A stretch of 64,000 nucleotides of DNA from VAZQ01 sp963763365 (lineage in GTDB: Bacteria; Pseudomonadota; Alphaproteobacteria; Rhizobiales; Xanthobacteraceae), in contig CAVXOE010000009.1 of NCBI GenBank assembly GCA_963763365.1, positions 186,001 through 250,000 on the forward strand, given 5' to 3'. Made by a program: the position numbers and the translations under genes. Each line of letters starts with the position of its first letter. Position 1 is the stretch's first letter. Shown here piece by piece: positions 27,980-37,277 of this stretch. The notes beneath the pieces were generated by a model. It was not told where the DNA came from, did no database searches, and worked only from the letters and a program-made list of their open reading frames with translations.

Positions 27980-28987
27980 TCACCCGTCGAGGCCGAATCC
28001 GTTCTCCTGCGCCAGCGCCTTGAGCGACGACTCCGGCCGCGCACCCAGGTGACTGATTACCTCGGCGGCGGCGAGTGCGCCGAGCCGCGCGCAGTCGCGA
28101 TATTCTTCTCCCCGCGATAAGCCGACGAGAAACCCCGCCGCGAACAGATCACCGGCGCCGGTGGCGTCGACCAGGCGCTCGATCGGGACCGCCGGCACCG
28201 CGTCGGTCTCTTCGCGGGTGACCACGAGGCAGCCCTTCTCGCTGCGCGTGATCACCGCGAGCTTGGCGTCGGCGCGCAGCGCACTGAGTGCGGTGTCGAA
28301 ATCCGCGGTCTGGTAGAGGCTGTGCAGTTCGCGCTCGTTGGCGAAGATGAGATCGACGGTGCCCTTGCGGATCAGGTCCAGAAACTCGGCGCGATAGCGG
28401 TCGACGCAGAACGCGTCCGACAGCGTCAGCGCAACGTCGCGCCCTGCGCCGTGCGCGATCTTCGCCGCCTTGAGGAACGCCTCCTTGGCGTGCGGCGGGT
28501 CCCACAGATAGCCCTCAAGATAGATGATGCCGGAGGCCGCGATGGCATCGGCGTCGATATCGTTCGGATGCAGGTCCTGCGCGGCGCCGAGATAGGTGTT
28601 CATGGTGCGCTCGCCGTCCGGCGTGACGAGGACGTAGCAGCGCGCCGTCGAGGGACCGTCAGAGGCGGGCGGCGTGTCGAAGGCGACGCCGGCGGCGCGG
28701 ATGTCATGTGCGAACACGCGTCCGAGTTCGTCATCGCGCACCTTGCCGACGAAGGCCGCGCGCGCGCCCAGGCTCGCCACCCCGACGATCGTGTTTGCCG
28801 CCGATCCGCCCGACACTTCGATCGCCGGTCCCATGGCCTCGTAGATGGTCGCGGCGCGCGGTTCGTCGATCAGCGCCATGCCGCCCTTGTGCATGCCCTG
28901 CTTGACCAGGAAGGCGTCGTCGGTGCGAGCGAGCACGTCGACGATGGCGTTGCCAATGCCGAGCACGTCAAATCGAGTCGAAGCCAT
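27980..28987 (-). CDS. PfkB-family sugar/nucleoside kinase (adenosine kinase-like)
   Basis: 335 residues from ATG 28987 (MASTRFDVLGIGNAIVDVLA). PfkB fold: SGGSAANTIVGVASLGARAA (about 58-77), TFLGAA-like TYLGAAQDLHPND, and the signature DATGAGDLFAAGFLVGLSRG with the catalytic Asp near residue 285. The N-terminus and SGGSAANT fit the adenosine kinase/ribokinase branch common in Hyphomicrobiales; the exact substrate is not resolved. Divergent from trpS. Confidence 0.92.
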   Translation of the reverse strand: MASTRFDVLGIGNAIVDVLARTDDAFLVKQGMHKGGMALIDEPRAATIYEAMGPAIEVSGGSAANTIVGVASLGARAAFVGKVRDDELGRVFAHDIRAAGVAFDTPPASDGPSTARCYVLVTPDGERTMNTYLGAAQDLHPNDIDADAIAASGIIYLEGYLWDPPHAKEAFLKAAKIAHGAGRDVALTLSDAFCVDRYRAEFLDLIRKGTVDLIFANERELHSLYQTADFDTALSALRADAKLAVITRSEKGCLVVTREETDAVPAVPIERLVDATGAGDLFAAGFLVGLSRGEEYRDCARLGALAAAEVISHLGARPESSLKALAQENGFGLDG

Positions 28988-29205
28988 GAACCCCTCTGCG
29001 CCGTATGGTTTGAAGGCGCGCACTATAACGGTCGCTTGGACTGACACAATCGCCGGCAGCGAACGGCGCTCGCCGCGTGCGGCTGCGAGCCGGCCGAAAC
29101 GGGCCCCTGCCCCGCCCATCGACCGCCGCTCCCGGCGCCGGCGCGGGGCTTGCGCGGCGTTGGGCGGACGTGGCATCTGGCAGCGCAATTGGCGAGGTCT
29201 TCGGG

Positions 29206-30240
29206 ATGGCTTTCAAGCAGCGCGTATTTTCCGGCGTTCAGCCGAGCGGCAACCTGCACCTGGGCAATTATCTCGGTGCCATCATGAAGTTCGTCGCGCT
29301 GCAGGACACCCACGACTGCATCTACTGCGTGGTCGACCTGCACGCCATCACGGTCTGGCAGGATCCCGCCGAACTGCCGAGGGCAATCCGCGACGTGACG
29401 GCGGCGTACCTTGCCTGCGGCATCGATCCGAAGAAGCACATCGTGTTCAACCAGAGCCAGGTCGCCGAGCACGCCGAGCTTGCCTGGGTGTTCAACTGCG
29501 TCGCACGACTAGGCTGGCTCAACCGGATGACCCAGTTCAAGGAGAAGGCCGGCAAGGATCGCGAGAACGCGTCGGTCGGGCTCTACGCCTATCCGGCGCT
29601 GATGGCGGCCGACATCCTGGTCTATCGCGCCACGCACGTGCCGGTCGGCGAGGACCAGAAGCAGCATCTCGAACTGTCGCGCGACATCGCGCAGAAGTTC
29701 AACAACGACTTCGGCCAATCCATTCATGCGCACGGTTACGGCGAGGCGTTCTTTCCGCTGCCCGAGCCGCTCATCCAGGGACCGGCGACACGCGTGATGT
29801 CGCTGCGCGATGGCACCAAGAAAATGTCGAAGTCGGATGCATCCGATCAGTCGCGCATCAATCTCACCGACGATGCCGAGGCGATTGCACTGAAAGTGCG
29901 GCGCGCCAAGACCGATCCGGAGCCGCTGCCGAGCGAAGAGAAAGGCCTCGATAACCGGCCCGAGGCCGACAACCTCGTCGGCATCTATGCCGCACTCGCG
30001 GAATCCAGCAAGGCCGCGGTGCTTGGGCAGTTCGGCGGCGGGCAGTTCTCGACGTTCAAGGCGGCGCTGGTCGATCTCGCGGTCGCCAAGCTCGGGCCGA
30101 TCAATTCCGAGATGAAGAAGCTCGTCGCCGACGCGCCCTACATCGATTCGGTTCTGGCCGACGGCTCCGCGCGTGCGCAGGTGATCGCCGCCGAAACCAT
30201 GAAGGCCGTCAAGGATATCGTCGGTTTTGTGCGGCGGTAG
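29206..30240 (+). CDS. trpS: Tryptophanyl-tRNA synthetase
   Basis: 344 residues from ATG 29206 (MAFKQRVFSGVQPSGNLHLG). Class I synthetase. HIGH-type motif PSGNLHLGNYLGA at 13-25 and KMSKS motif KKMSKSDASD near residue 207. GEDQKQHLELSRDIAQKFN and AYPALMAADILVYRATHVPV are typical. Followed directly by the restriction-modification cassette. Confidence 0.98.
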   Translation: MAFKQRVFSGVQPSGNLHLGNYLGAIMKFVALQDTHDCIYCVVDLHAITVWQDPAELPRAIRDVTAAYLACGIDPKKHIVFNQSQVAEHAELAWVFNCVARLGWLNRMTQFKEKAGKDRENASVGLYAYPALMAADILVYRATHVPVGEDQKQHLELSRDIAQKFNNDFGQSIHAHGYGEAFFPLPEPLIQGPATRVMSLRDGTKKMSKSDASDQSRINLTDDAEAIALKVRRAKTDPEPLPSEEKGLDNRPEADNLVGIYAALAESSKAAVLGQFGGGQFSTFKAALVDLAVAKLGPINSEMKKLVADAPYIDSVLADGSARAQVIAAETMKAVKDIVGFVRR

Positions 30241-30251
30241 GTAAGGGCGGT

Positions 30252-31055
30252 TCAGGATTCCTCTCGCGCCGATTTTTCTCCATCATCGAGCAGGGCCTCG
30301 ACAACCGAGGCGCTCTCTCCGAAGGTTACAATCGACGCGGGAAGTCCGATCAGTACCAGCGGGCACGGGTTTCCAACGCCTCGCTGAATGCGCTCGTCCA
30401 ACTTGCTCCAATGAGTTGTTGCAGTACCAAATTTGTCGCTCACGAAATGGTCGACCCAGGCGTCGCGGAATGGAATTGGATTCCTGGCGCGCTCAACGCG
30501 CTTTTTAACTTCCGCAATTTGCCGACGTGTCGGATTGAGGCCAATTCGTTCCATATCGTTGTGCGAGTCGATCTTCGTTTCATCCGCAAATCGCCGGACA
30601 AGGCTGCGCATCGCATCCTGCAGGCTTGCTCCGCGCGTGATGACGACCCCTAGTGAAATCGCGCCATCGGCGTGAAGCCTTTTGAAATTCTCCAGATCAC
30701 GATCGAAGAACGGGTCCTTGTTGTTCCATTCGATCTCCAGCGCGACGGTTCCGGCGGTGAATGTTCGAACATGATCCACCTCGTGCGACTGTGCTTCACG
30801 CTCAATCCCATCGATGATCCGTTGCACAATGAAACTATGCTTGCGCCAACCCTGTTGATGAAGCGCGTTGCGAAGCCGTTGGGTGCCCTTCGTCTCTCCA
30901 CCACCCGAGCCGATAATCTCCTCGATGGGAATTTTGGACTCCAGCAGCACTTGCTCTAGTTGCTCGCTAACCTCGGAAAAGTCGGCGCTCAAAATGGCCT
31001 TCGCGTGGGAGCGAAACTCGACCTGGAAGCCATCTTGTCCGAGGCGATCGAACAT
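30252..31055 (-). CDS. BglII-like type II restriction endonuclease
   Basis: 267 residues. The region ALEIEWNNKDPFFDRDLENF, followed by KRLHADGAISLGVVITRG (about 105-145), matches the BglII endonuclease family, where an acidic ExE-type motif and the following Asp carry the catalytic metal site. The upstream segment HEVDHVRTFTAGTV gives an additional Asp. Recognition sequence cannot be read out; BglII itself cuts AGATCT. Third-position GC is clearly lower than in neighbours, consistent with transfer. It is divergent from the methyltransferase gene, 79 bases away, and converges on trpS. Confidence 0.85.
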   Translation of the reverse strand: MFDRLGQDGFQVEFRSHAKAILSADFSEVSEQLEQVLLESKIPIEEIIGSGGGETKGTQRLRNALHQQGWRKHSFIVQRIIDGIEREAQSHEVDHVRTFTAGTVALEIEWNNKDPFFDRDLENFKRLHADGAISLGVVITRGASLQDAMRSLVRRFADETKIDSHNDMERIGLNPTRRQIAEVKKRVERARNPIPFRDAWVDHFVSDKFGTATTHWSKLDERIQRGVGNPCPLVLIGLPASIVTFGESASVVEALLDDGEKSAREES

Positions 31056-31073
31056 TATTTATCACCAACTATC

Positions 31074-31102
31074 TTGAGAACGTAACAGGAACATGATATA
31101 TT
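31074..31102 (+). promoter_or_regulatory. Strong sigma70-type promoter for the MT-A70 methyltransferase
   Basis: ttgaga (31074-31079), a 17-base spacer, then tatatt (31097-31102). Transcription would begin near 31109, about 26 bases before the first ATG. The 79-base AT-rich gap also has to hold the leftward promoter of the endonuclease, so the two may interfere. Confidence 0.65.
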
Positions 31103-31134
31103 GTGCTTCCAATCAGCGCTAGACCACCTCGTTA

Positions 31135-31791
31135 ATGCGTGACCATTTGGATCGAGCATCAATGGACCTTATTCGGTTCGCGAACGGCCGACGCTTCGCT
31201 ACGGTTCTTGCAGATCCTCCTTGGCAGTTTACCAACAAGACCGGGAAAGTAGCACCTGAGCACCGGCGACTATCGCGCTACGGCACGATGAAGCTCGACG
31301 AGATTGCTGCGTTGCCGATCGAGCAGATCGCCGCGCCAACGGCACACCTTTATCTTTGGTGTCCAAATGCTCTGTTGCCCGAGGGCATAGCGGTGCTGCA
31401 AGCGTGGGGCTTCCGCTACAAGTCCAACATTGTTTGGCACAAGGTGCGCAAAGACGGCGGGCCGGATGGTCGCGGCGTCGGTTTTTATTTTCGGAACGTT
31501 ACCGAACTTGTTCTGTTCGGCGTGCGGGGAAAAAATGCCCGCACGCTCGCTCCTGGACGGCGACAGGTAAATTTTATTGCGACGCGAAAGCGCGAACATT
31601 CGCGCAAACCCGACGAACAGTACGACCTGATCGAAGCATGTAGCCCGGGGCCGTTCCTCGAGTTGTTTGCGCGCGGAACGCGCAAGGGTTGGGCCACATG
31701 GGGGAATCAAGCTGCTGACGATTATCGGCCTACGTGGAAAACGTACGCTAATCATTCACAAGCCGAGAAGCCGTTGATCGCCGCCGAATGA
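31135..31791 (+). CDS. MT-A70-family DNA adenine methyltransferase
   Basis: 218 residues from ATG 31135; a second ATG at 31162 (MDLIRFANGRRFATVLADPP) is as likely. The catalytic motif ADPPW (about 26-30) is followed by PTAHLYLWCPNALLPEGIAV, SNIVWHKVRKDGGPDGRGVG, and the AdoMet region RNVTELVLFGVRG. C-terminal EACSPGPFLELFARGTRKGW is typical of MT-A70 proteins linked to DNA modification. Probably the protective methylase for the adjacent endonuclease (N6-adenine). Lower GC than its neighbours. Confidence 0.9.
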   Translation: MRDHLDRASMDLIRFANGRRFATVLADPPWQFTNKTGKVAPEHRRLSRYGTMKLDEIAALPIEQIAAPTAHLYLWCPNALLPEGIAVLQAWGFRYKSNIVWHKVRKDGGPDGRGVGFYFRNVTELVLFGVRGKNARTLAPGRRQVNFIATRKREHSRKPDEQYDLIEACSPGPFLELFARGTRKGWATWGNQAADDYRPTWKTYANHSQAEKPLIAAE

Positions 31792-31912
31792 CGGCGTGAC
31801 AGCGCTCACCCGCACTTGCGATCCGCCTTGTCCGACGGCCAACTGTCGTGGCAGATTCATACTATAATTGGTTGCGACGCCGGGCACGGACCGGCGCCAG
31901 CCCGGGGAGCCG

Positions 31913-32407
31913 ATGAGCAAGAAGCGCCGCAGCTACGAGGCCGGACACTCGCCGAAATTCCTGGTCGTCATCGACGACACGCCGGAATGCGACCGCGCGG
32001 TCTATTTCGCGAGCCGCCGGGCGCTGCGCATCGGCGCGGCCGTGATCATGCTGCGCGTCATCGAAATGCACGACCGCAATCAGCAGTGGCTCGGCGTCGG
32101 CGACATCATGCGGGCGGAGGCGAACGAGGAGGCGAACGCCGTGCTCGATCGCTACGCGGCGCGCGCATCGAGCATCACGGGCGTCATGCCGGAGCGGGTG
32201 ATCCGCGAGGGCGACAAGGTGAAGGAGTTGTTCGATCTCATCGAGGAGGACGAGGATATCGCGATCCTCGTCCTTGCCGCCGGGACCAGCAACGAGGGGC
32301 CGGGCCCGCTGGTCGCAAGTCTTGCCAACACGGCGGACAACTATCCGGTGCCGATCGCCATTGTGCCCGGGCACCTGAGCGACGAAGAACTCGACACCAT
32401 GTCGTGA
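31913..32407 (+). CDS. Universal stress protein A family
   Basis: 164 residues from ATG 31913 (MSKKRRSYEAGHSPKFLVVI), preceded by gggga. One Usp domain: FLVVIDDTPECDRAVYFASR near residues 16-35 and the ATP-loop-like region ILVLAAGTSNEGPGPLVASL near 121-140. Probably ATP-binding stress protein of unknown partner. Confidence 0.9.
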   Translation: MSKKRRSYEAGHSPKFLVVIDDTPECDRAVYFASRRALRIGAAVIMLRVIEMHDRNQQWLGVGDIMRAEANEEANAVLDRYAARASSITGVMPERVIREGDKVKELFDLIEEDEDIAILVLAAGTSNEGPGPLVASLANTADNYPVPIAIVPGHLSDEELDTMS

Positions 32408-32507
32408 GCGTTGCAACGTCGTGAGCGCCGCGCTTTCTTCCCTCGCCCCGCGAAGCGGGAGATGGATTGCCCTGCCGCCGCGGCCACCAACACCGGACCA
32501 AAAACTC

Positions 32508-33234
32508 ATGTGCGAATCCGCGCCGAAGAAAACCTACAGTTGGAGGGGCTGGAGCGATATTCCCGCGCCCCGGATCGCGGCGGCGACGGCGCCGTGGACC
32601 GACCTGTCGCACCGCATCACCGAGGATTTGTCGCGCATCCCGTTCTTTCCGCGGCCCGTCATCCGGCAGATCGCGACCGCGCCGATTCGCATCACCGAAA
32701 TCCACATGGTGGTGCATCACGGCACCCACTTCGATGCACCGCGCCATTTCATCGCCGATGGCCCGACCATCGACGAAGTGCCGCTCGATCGCCTCTACGG
32801 CCAAGGGCGTGATCTGGCACATCGACGCGCCCGACCGGGGCGCCATCGACGTCGACGACCTCGAGCGCGCGACCCCGCGCATGCAGGCGGGCGATATCGT
32901 GCTCATCGACACCGGCTGGTGGCGCCACGTGAATACGGAGCGGTACGAGGAGCACCCGTTCCTCACCGCCGAGGCGGCGGACTGGCTGGTCGCGCGCGGC
33001 GCCAAGCTTGTCGGCATGGACAACAGCACGCCCGACCAGGCGCCGCACTACCGGCGCAAGGACTACGATTTCCCCGTGCACAATACGTTGCTGAGCCATG
33101 GCGTTCTGATCGCCGAGCACGTGACCAACATGACGGCGCTGGCGGGCCGGCGGGTCGAGATCATGTTCCTCGGCCTCAACATCGCCGGATCGGACGGCGC
33201 ACCTGCCAGGGTCGTCGCCCGACCGGCGGGCTAG
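32508..33234 (+). pseudogene. Cyclase-family (kynurenine formamidase-like) metal hydrolase, one frameshift
   Basis: ATG 32508 (MCESAPKKTYSWRGWSDIPA). The metal-binding signature of the family is visible, MVVHHGTHFDAPRHFIADGP, after LSHRITEDLSRIPFFP. An extra G at 32805-32807 (ccaagggcgtg) breaks the frame at LDRLYGQ; without it the protein continues GVIWHIDAPDRGAIDVDDLE, VLIDTGWWRHV, GMDNSTPDQAPHYRRKDYDF and NMTALAGRRVEIMFLGLNIA. Repaired length 241 residues. Substrate could be N-formylkynurenine or another cyclic amide or ester. It lies between uspA and nfuA, usually close neighbours. Confidence 0.8.
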
Positions 33235-33346
33235 GCGATTTTGCCAGGGTTGAAGTTCCGCCCAAAAGCGCCACGTAGTGTGCTAACAAGCGATGGTCAG
33301 CCAACGGATTTCGCCTTAGGTCCGTTGCGGTTCTAAGGAGCAAGCC

Positions 33347-33910
33347 ATGTTCATCCAGACCGAGCCCACCCCGAACCCGGCGACACTGAAGTTCCTGCCG
33401 GGGCGCGCGGTGCTGGCGAGCGGCACGCTCGACCTGCGCGACAAGGACGCCGCCGCCGCGCAGTCGCCGCTCGCGGAGCGGCTGTTCGAGATCAACGGCG
33501 TGACCGGCGTATTTTTCGGCTCCGATTTCATTTCAGTCACCAAGACCGACGGCGAATGGCAGCAGCTCAAGCCCGCGATCCTCGGCGCCATCATGGAGCA
33601 CTTCATGTCCGGCGCGCCGCTGGTGCGGAGCGAAGACGGCACCGGAGCCGAGGACGAGGAGGAGTTCTTCGAGACCAAGGACACCGAGACGGTCGCCACC
33701 ATCAAGGAACTGATCGAGACGCGGGTGCGTCCGGCGGTCGCGAATGACGGTGGCGACATCACCTTCCGCGGCTTCAAGGACGGGATCGTGTTCCTGCACA
33801 TGAAGGGCGCCTGCTCGGGCTGTCCGTCGTCCACCGCGACGCTGCGCCACGGCATCCAGAACCTGCTACGGCACTATGTGCCGGACGTGGTCGAGGTCCG
33901 GCCGGTTTAG
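33347..33910 (+). CDS. NifU-like Fe-S scaffold protein (NfuA type)
   Basis: 187 residues. N-terminal Nfu domain MFIQTEPTPNPATLKFLPGR (about 1-90), then the C-terminal NifU domain with ANDGGDITFRGFKDGIVFLH and the cluster-binding KGACSGCPSSTATLRHGI (CxxC). Holds and delivers 4Fe-4S clusters to target proteins, plausibly including the radical-SAM enzymes MiaB and MtaB in this window. Confidence 0.96.
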   Translation: MFIQTEPTPNPATLKFLPGRAVLASGTLDLRDKDAAAAQSPLAERLFEINGVTGVFFGSDFISVTKTDGEWQQLKPAILGAIMEHFMSGAPLVRSEDGTGAEDEEEFFETKDTETVATIKELIETRVRPAVANDGGDITFRGFKDGIVFLHMKGACSGCPSSTATLRHGIQNLLRHYVPDVVEVRPV

Positions 33911-33939
33911 TTTCGGAGACTACGTGCGGATTTTGACCG

Positions 33940-34026
33940 CTCATGCCCGCGAAAGCCGGCATCCAGCGTTTCTGGCCGACACGCGTTTCGATTAAACGGG
34001 GTTGGGTCCCCGCTTTCGCGGGGACG
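33940..34026. repeat. REP-like palindromic repeat, family A copy 3 (diverged)
   Basis: Left arm tcatgcccgcgaaagccggc followed by atccagcgtttctgg; right arm gttgggtccccgctttcgcg, gggacga. The two arms match two different sub-types, so the copy looks like a chimera or a decayed element. Lies between nfuA and tsaB. Confidence 0.65.
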
Positions 34027-34048
34027 AGCGGAGAGCTGATTCGCTCGC

Positions 34049-34732
34049 ATGCGCGTCCTTGCCATCGACACCGCGCTCGAAGCCTGCTCGGCGGCCGTGC
34101 TCGATCTTGATCGCGGCGGCATCGTCGCGAGCGAAACCATCCCGATGGTGCGCGGGCATGCCGAAGCCCTGATGCCGCTGATCGCCCGCGTGATGGACCT
34201 GGCGGAAGCCGAGTTTGCCGGTCTCGACCGCATTTCGGTCACCACCGGTCCGGGCAGCTTCACGGGGCTGCGGGTCGGCATCTCGGCAGCGCGTGGCTTG
34301 GCGCTCGCGTCCGGCAAGCCGGCGATCGGCCTCTCCACCCTCTCCGGATTCGCGGCACCGCATATCGCCGAGGACGACACCAGCAACGTCGTCGTGGCGA
34401 TCGACGCGCGGCACGATCACGTCTATCTGCAGATTTTCGGCACCAACGGCCGCACGATCGTTGCCCCGCGCATTGCTCCTGTCCGGGAAGCTGTGCGCGC
34501 CGCGATGACCGCGCCGGCGCGGCTCGTCGGCTCCGGTGCCAATCTGCTCGCCGCGGTCTGGCCGAGGAATGCCGAGCAGCCGCTGCTGATCGAGCAGCGC
34601 AGCGCCCCCGACATCGCCTGGATCGCGCGGCTCGGCGCCGCCGCGGCCGACGGCTATGCGTCGCCCAAGCCTCTCTATCTGCGCGCGCCTGACGCGCAGC
34701 CGCAGGACGCGGCCCGGCTGCCGCGGCGATGA
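34049..34732 (+). CDS. tsaB: tRNA t6A biosynthesis protein TsaB
   Basis: 227 residues. Non-catalytic partner of TsaD in threonylcarbamoyladenosine synthesis at A37. ASKHA fold: MRVLAIDTALEACSAAVLD at the start and ISVTTGPGSFTGLRVGISAA near residues 62-81. Its last codons overlap the rimI ATG by four bases. MtaB and this protein act on the same tRNA position. Confidence 0.95.
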   Translation: MRVLAIDTALEACSAAVLDLDRGGIVASETIPMVRGHAEALMPLIARVMDLAEAEFAGLDRISVTTGPGSFTGLRVGISAARGLALASGKPAIGLSTLSGFAAPHIAEDDTSNVVVAIDARHDHVYLQIFGTNGRTIVAPRIAPVREAVRAAMTAPARLVGSGANLLAAVWPRNAEQPLLIEQRSAPDIAWIARLGAAAADGYASPKPLYLRAPDAQPQDAARLPRR

Positions 34733-35205
34733 TGGGCTTTCTCGCCCGCTGGTTCGCGCGCCGCGAACCGATCCTCTCGGAAGCCGGCCCGCGCGACGCG
34801 GCGGCGATCGCGCGTTTGCATGCTGCCTCGTTTCATCGCGGCTGGAGCGACGGCGAGATCGAACGCATGCTGCGCGACCGTCACGTGCTCGCGCACCGGG
34901 CGATGAGCGGACAAAGCCTCGCGGGCTTCATCCTGTCGCGGCTCGTCACCGGCGAGGCCGAAATCCTGTCGGTCGCGGTCGCGGCGGCGCGGCGCGGCAA
35001 AGGGATGGCGCGGCGTCTCCTCGATCTGCATCTGCGCCGGCTCGCGGGCCTGGGCGTGCGCACGGTGTTTCTCGAAGTCGAGGAGGGTAACAGTCCGGCG
35101 CTGCGGCTCTATCGCCGCGCGGGATTTCGCCAGGTCGGCCGCCGCGAAGGCTACTATCAGGAGAGCAAGGGCGCGGCTGCGCTCGTGCTTCGGCGCGACC
35201 TTTAA
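34729..35205 (+). CDS. rimI: Ribosomal S18 alanine N-acetyltransferase-like GNAT
   Basis: 158 residues starting inside the tsaB stop (ATGA). Visible: LHAASFHRGWSDGEIERML near residue 27, ILSVAVAAARRGKGMARRLL (acetyl-CoA loop, about 80-99) and VFLEVEEGNSPALRLYRRAG with GYYQ near the end, the RimI pattern. The tsaB-rimI pair is widely conserved. Confidence 0.93.
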   Translation: MMGFLARWFARREPILSEAGPRDAAAIARLHAASFHRGWSDGEIERMLRDRHVLAHRAMSGQSLAGFILSRLVTGEAEILSVAVAAARRGKGMARRLLDLHLRRLAGLGVRTVFLEVEEGNSPALRLYRRAGFRQVGRREGYYQESKGAAALVLRRDL

Positions 35206-35293
35206 GTCGTTCCACTCTTCTTCATAACGCGTTGGAAACGGATGGATTCCACACCCGGGGCCGTGTTATTCGAGAGCGACGGAGAGAGGCGCC

Positions 35294-35728
35294 GTGAACG
35301 CATCCAGACCCGCGGATATCGAAGCCCAGTGCGCCGCACGCGGCATGCGCATGACCGAGCAGCGCCGGGTGATCGCGCGCATCCTGGCCTCATCGGCCGA
35401 TCATCCCGACGTGGAGGAGCTGTACCGGCGCTGCGCGGCGGTGGACAATCGCATCTCGATCTCGACCGTCTACCGCACCGTGAAGCTGTTCGAAGACGCC
35501 GGCATCATCGAGCGGCACGATTTTCGCGACGGGCGCGCGCGCTACGAGCAGATGCCCGACACCCACCACGACCACCTGATCAACCTGCGCACCGGCGAGG
35601 TGATCGAGTTTCAGTCCGAGGAGATCGAGGCGCTGCAAGCCGAGATCGCGCGGCGGCTGGGCTATCGCCTGGTCGATCACCGGCTCGAGCTCTATGCGGT
35701 GCCGCTCGACGAGAAGTCGAAGCGCTGA
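35294..35728 (+). CDS. Fur-family metal-responsive repressor
   Basis: 144 residues from GTG 35294, with ggagagagg upstream. Winged-helix DNA-binding half: MRMTEQRRVIARILASSADH and ISISTVYRTVKLFEDAGIIE (about 20-75). Metal-binding half: DTHHDHLINLRTGEVIEFQS (about 92-111). No C-terminal CxxC zinc site. Could be Fur or Mur (manganese); in rhizobia the true Fur homologue often answers to Mn. Lies in the conserved rimI-fur-miaB order. Confidence 0.92.
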   Translation: MNASRPADIEAQCAARGMRMTEQRRVIARILASSADHPDVEELYRRCAAVDNRISISTVYRTVKLFEDAGIIERHDFRDGRARYEQMPDTHHDHLINLRTGEVIEFQSEEIEALQAEIARRLGYRLVDHRLELYAVPLDEKSKR

Positions 35729-35885
35729 TCCTGGCGCTGATCCTGCCCGGCCGTGATCCGCGCGGCGCGATGGCCCGGCAACCGAGCCGGTGGCCGCCAT
35801 TTCTTTTTACGCGGAAAAACGCTAAGACCAGCGCCGAAAGGCCGATTGGCGGGTTTCACAAAGCAAATTCAATGATTTGATCGGC

Positions 35886-37277
35886 ATGAACGGGCCGCGC
35901 AAAGTCCACATCAAGTCCTTTGGCTGCCAGATGAACGTCTACGATTCCTTTCGTATGGCGGACACGCTTGCGCCCGAAGGCTACGCCGAGACGACGGCGC
36001 CCGAGGGGGCCGACCTCGTCATCCTCAACACCTGCCACATTCGCGAGAAGGCGGCCGACAAGGTCTATTCCGAGCTCGGCCGTTTGCGTGTGCTCAAACA
36101 GGAGGCCGCGCTCGAAGGCCGCCGCGTCGTCGTCGCGGTCGCCGGCTGTGTCGCGCAGGCCGAGGGCCGGGAGATCATCCGCCGCGCCAACGTGGTCGAC
36201 ATCGTGGTCGGCCCGCAAAGCTATCATCGCCTCCCCGATCTCCTCGCTCGGGCCGAAACCGGCGAGAAGGTGATCGACACCGAATTTCCGCTCGACGACA
36301 AGTTCGACAGCCTCGCGGCGCCGAGCCAGCGGGCGATCCGCGCGCGCGGAGTCTCGGCCTTCGTCACCGTGCAGGAAGGCTGCGACAAGTTCTGCACGTT
36401 CTGCGTCGTGCCTTATACGCGCGGCGCCGAATCCTCGCGGCCGGTCGCCGGCATCATCGCCGAGGTGGAACGGCTTGCGGAAGCGGGCGTGCGCGAAGTC
36501 ACGCTGATCGGACAGAACGTCAACGCCTATCACGGCGAGGCCTCGGACGGCCGGGCGTGGACGTTGGGACAACTGCTGCATCGGCTTGCCGACATTCCCG
36601 GCATTGCACGGCTGCGCTACACCACCAGCCATCCTTGCGACATGGACGACAGCCTGATCGCCGCGCACCGCGATCTGCCGGCGCTCATGCCGTTCCTGCA
36701 TCTGCCCGTGCAGACCGGGTCGGATCGTCTTCTCGCGGCCATGAACCGCCGCCACACTCGCGCGGACTACCTTGAGGTTCTGGCGCGGGTGCGCGACGCG
36801 CGGCCCGACATGGCGTTCACCTCCGACTTCATCGTCGGCTTTCCAGGCGAGAGCGAAGACGATTTCCGTGCCACGATCTCGCTGGTCGACGAAGTCGGGT
36901 TTGCGAGTGCGTTCACCTTCAAGTACTCGCCGCGGCCCGGCACGCCGGCGGCCGACATGACGAAGCAGATTCCCGAGGATGTGAAATCGGAGCGGTTGGC
37001 GCGGCTGCAAGCCGCCATCGACCGGCACTATGCGGCCTTCAGGCAGCGCTGCGTCGGCCGCACCTTCGATATTTTGTTCGAAAGGCGCGGCCGCCATCCT
37101 GGCCAGCTTGCCGGACGTTCCCCATATCTCCTGCCGGTGCAGGTGATAGCCCCGGCTGGGATGATCGGCGAGATTGCAGCAGTGACGATTACCGATGTCC
37201 GCCCCAACAGTCTGATTGGGGCGCTCGCGAGTTCGCGCGCAAACGCGGAACCGACGCTCGCGAGGGTGGAAGGCTAA
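35886..37277 (+). CDS. miaB: tRNA-2-methylthio-N6-dimethylallyladenosine synthase
   Basis: 463 residues from ATG 35886 (MNGPRKVHIKSFGCQMNVYD). Two 4Fe-4S clusters: N-terminal Cys in FGCQMN, LNTCHIRE and VAGCVAQ; radical-SAM CDKFCTFCVVPYTRGAESSR. Also SDFIVGFPGESEDDF and a C-terminal TRAM domain. Methylthiolates i6A37 in UNN-reading tRNAs. The stop overlaps the phoH ATG by one base. Confidence 0.97.
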   Translation: MNGPRKVHIKSFGCQMNVYDSFRMADTLAPEGYAETTAPEGADLVILNTCHIREKAADKVYSELGRLRVLKQEAALEGRRVVVAVAGCVAQAEGREIIRRANVVDIVVGPQSYHRLPDLLARAETGEKVIDTEFPLDDKFDSLAAPSQRAIRARGVSAFVTVQEGCDKFCTFCVVPYTRGAESSRPVAGIIAEVERLAEAGVREVTLIGQNVNAYHGEASDGRAWTLGQLLHRLADIPGIARLRYTTSHPCDMDDSLIAAHRDLPALMPFLHLPVQTGSDRLLAAMNRRHTRADYLEVLARVRDARPDMAFTSDFIVGFPGESEDDFRATISLVDEVGFASAFTFKYSPRPGTPAADMTKQIPEDVKSERLARLQAAIDRHYAAFRQRCVGRTFDILFERRGRHPGQLAGRSPYLLPVQVIAPAGMIGEIAAVTITDVRPNSLIGALASSRANAEPTLARVEG

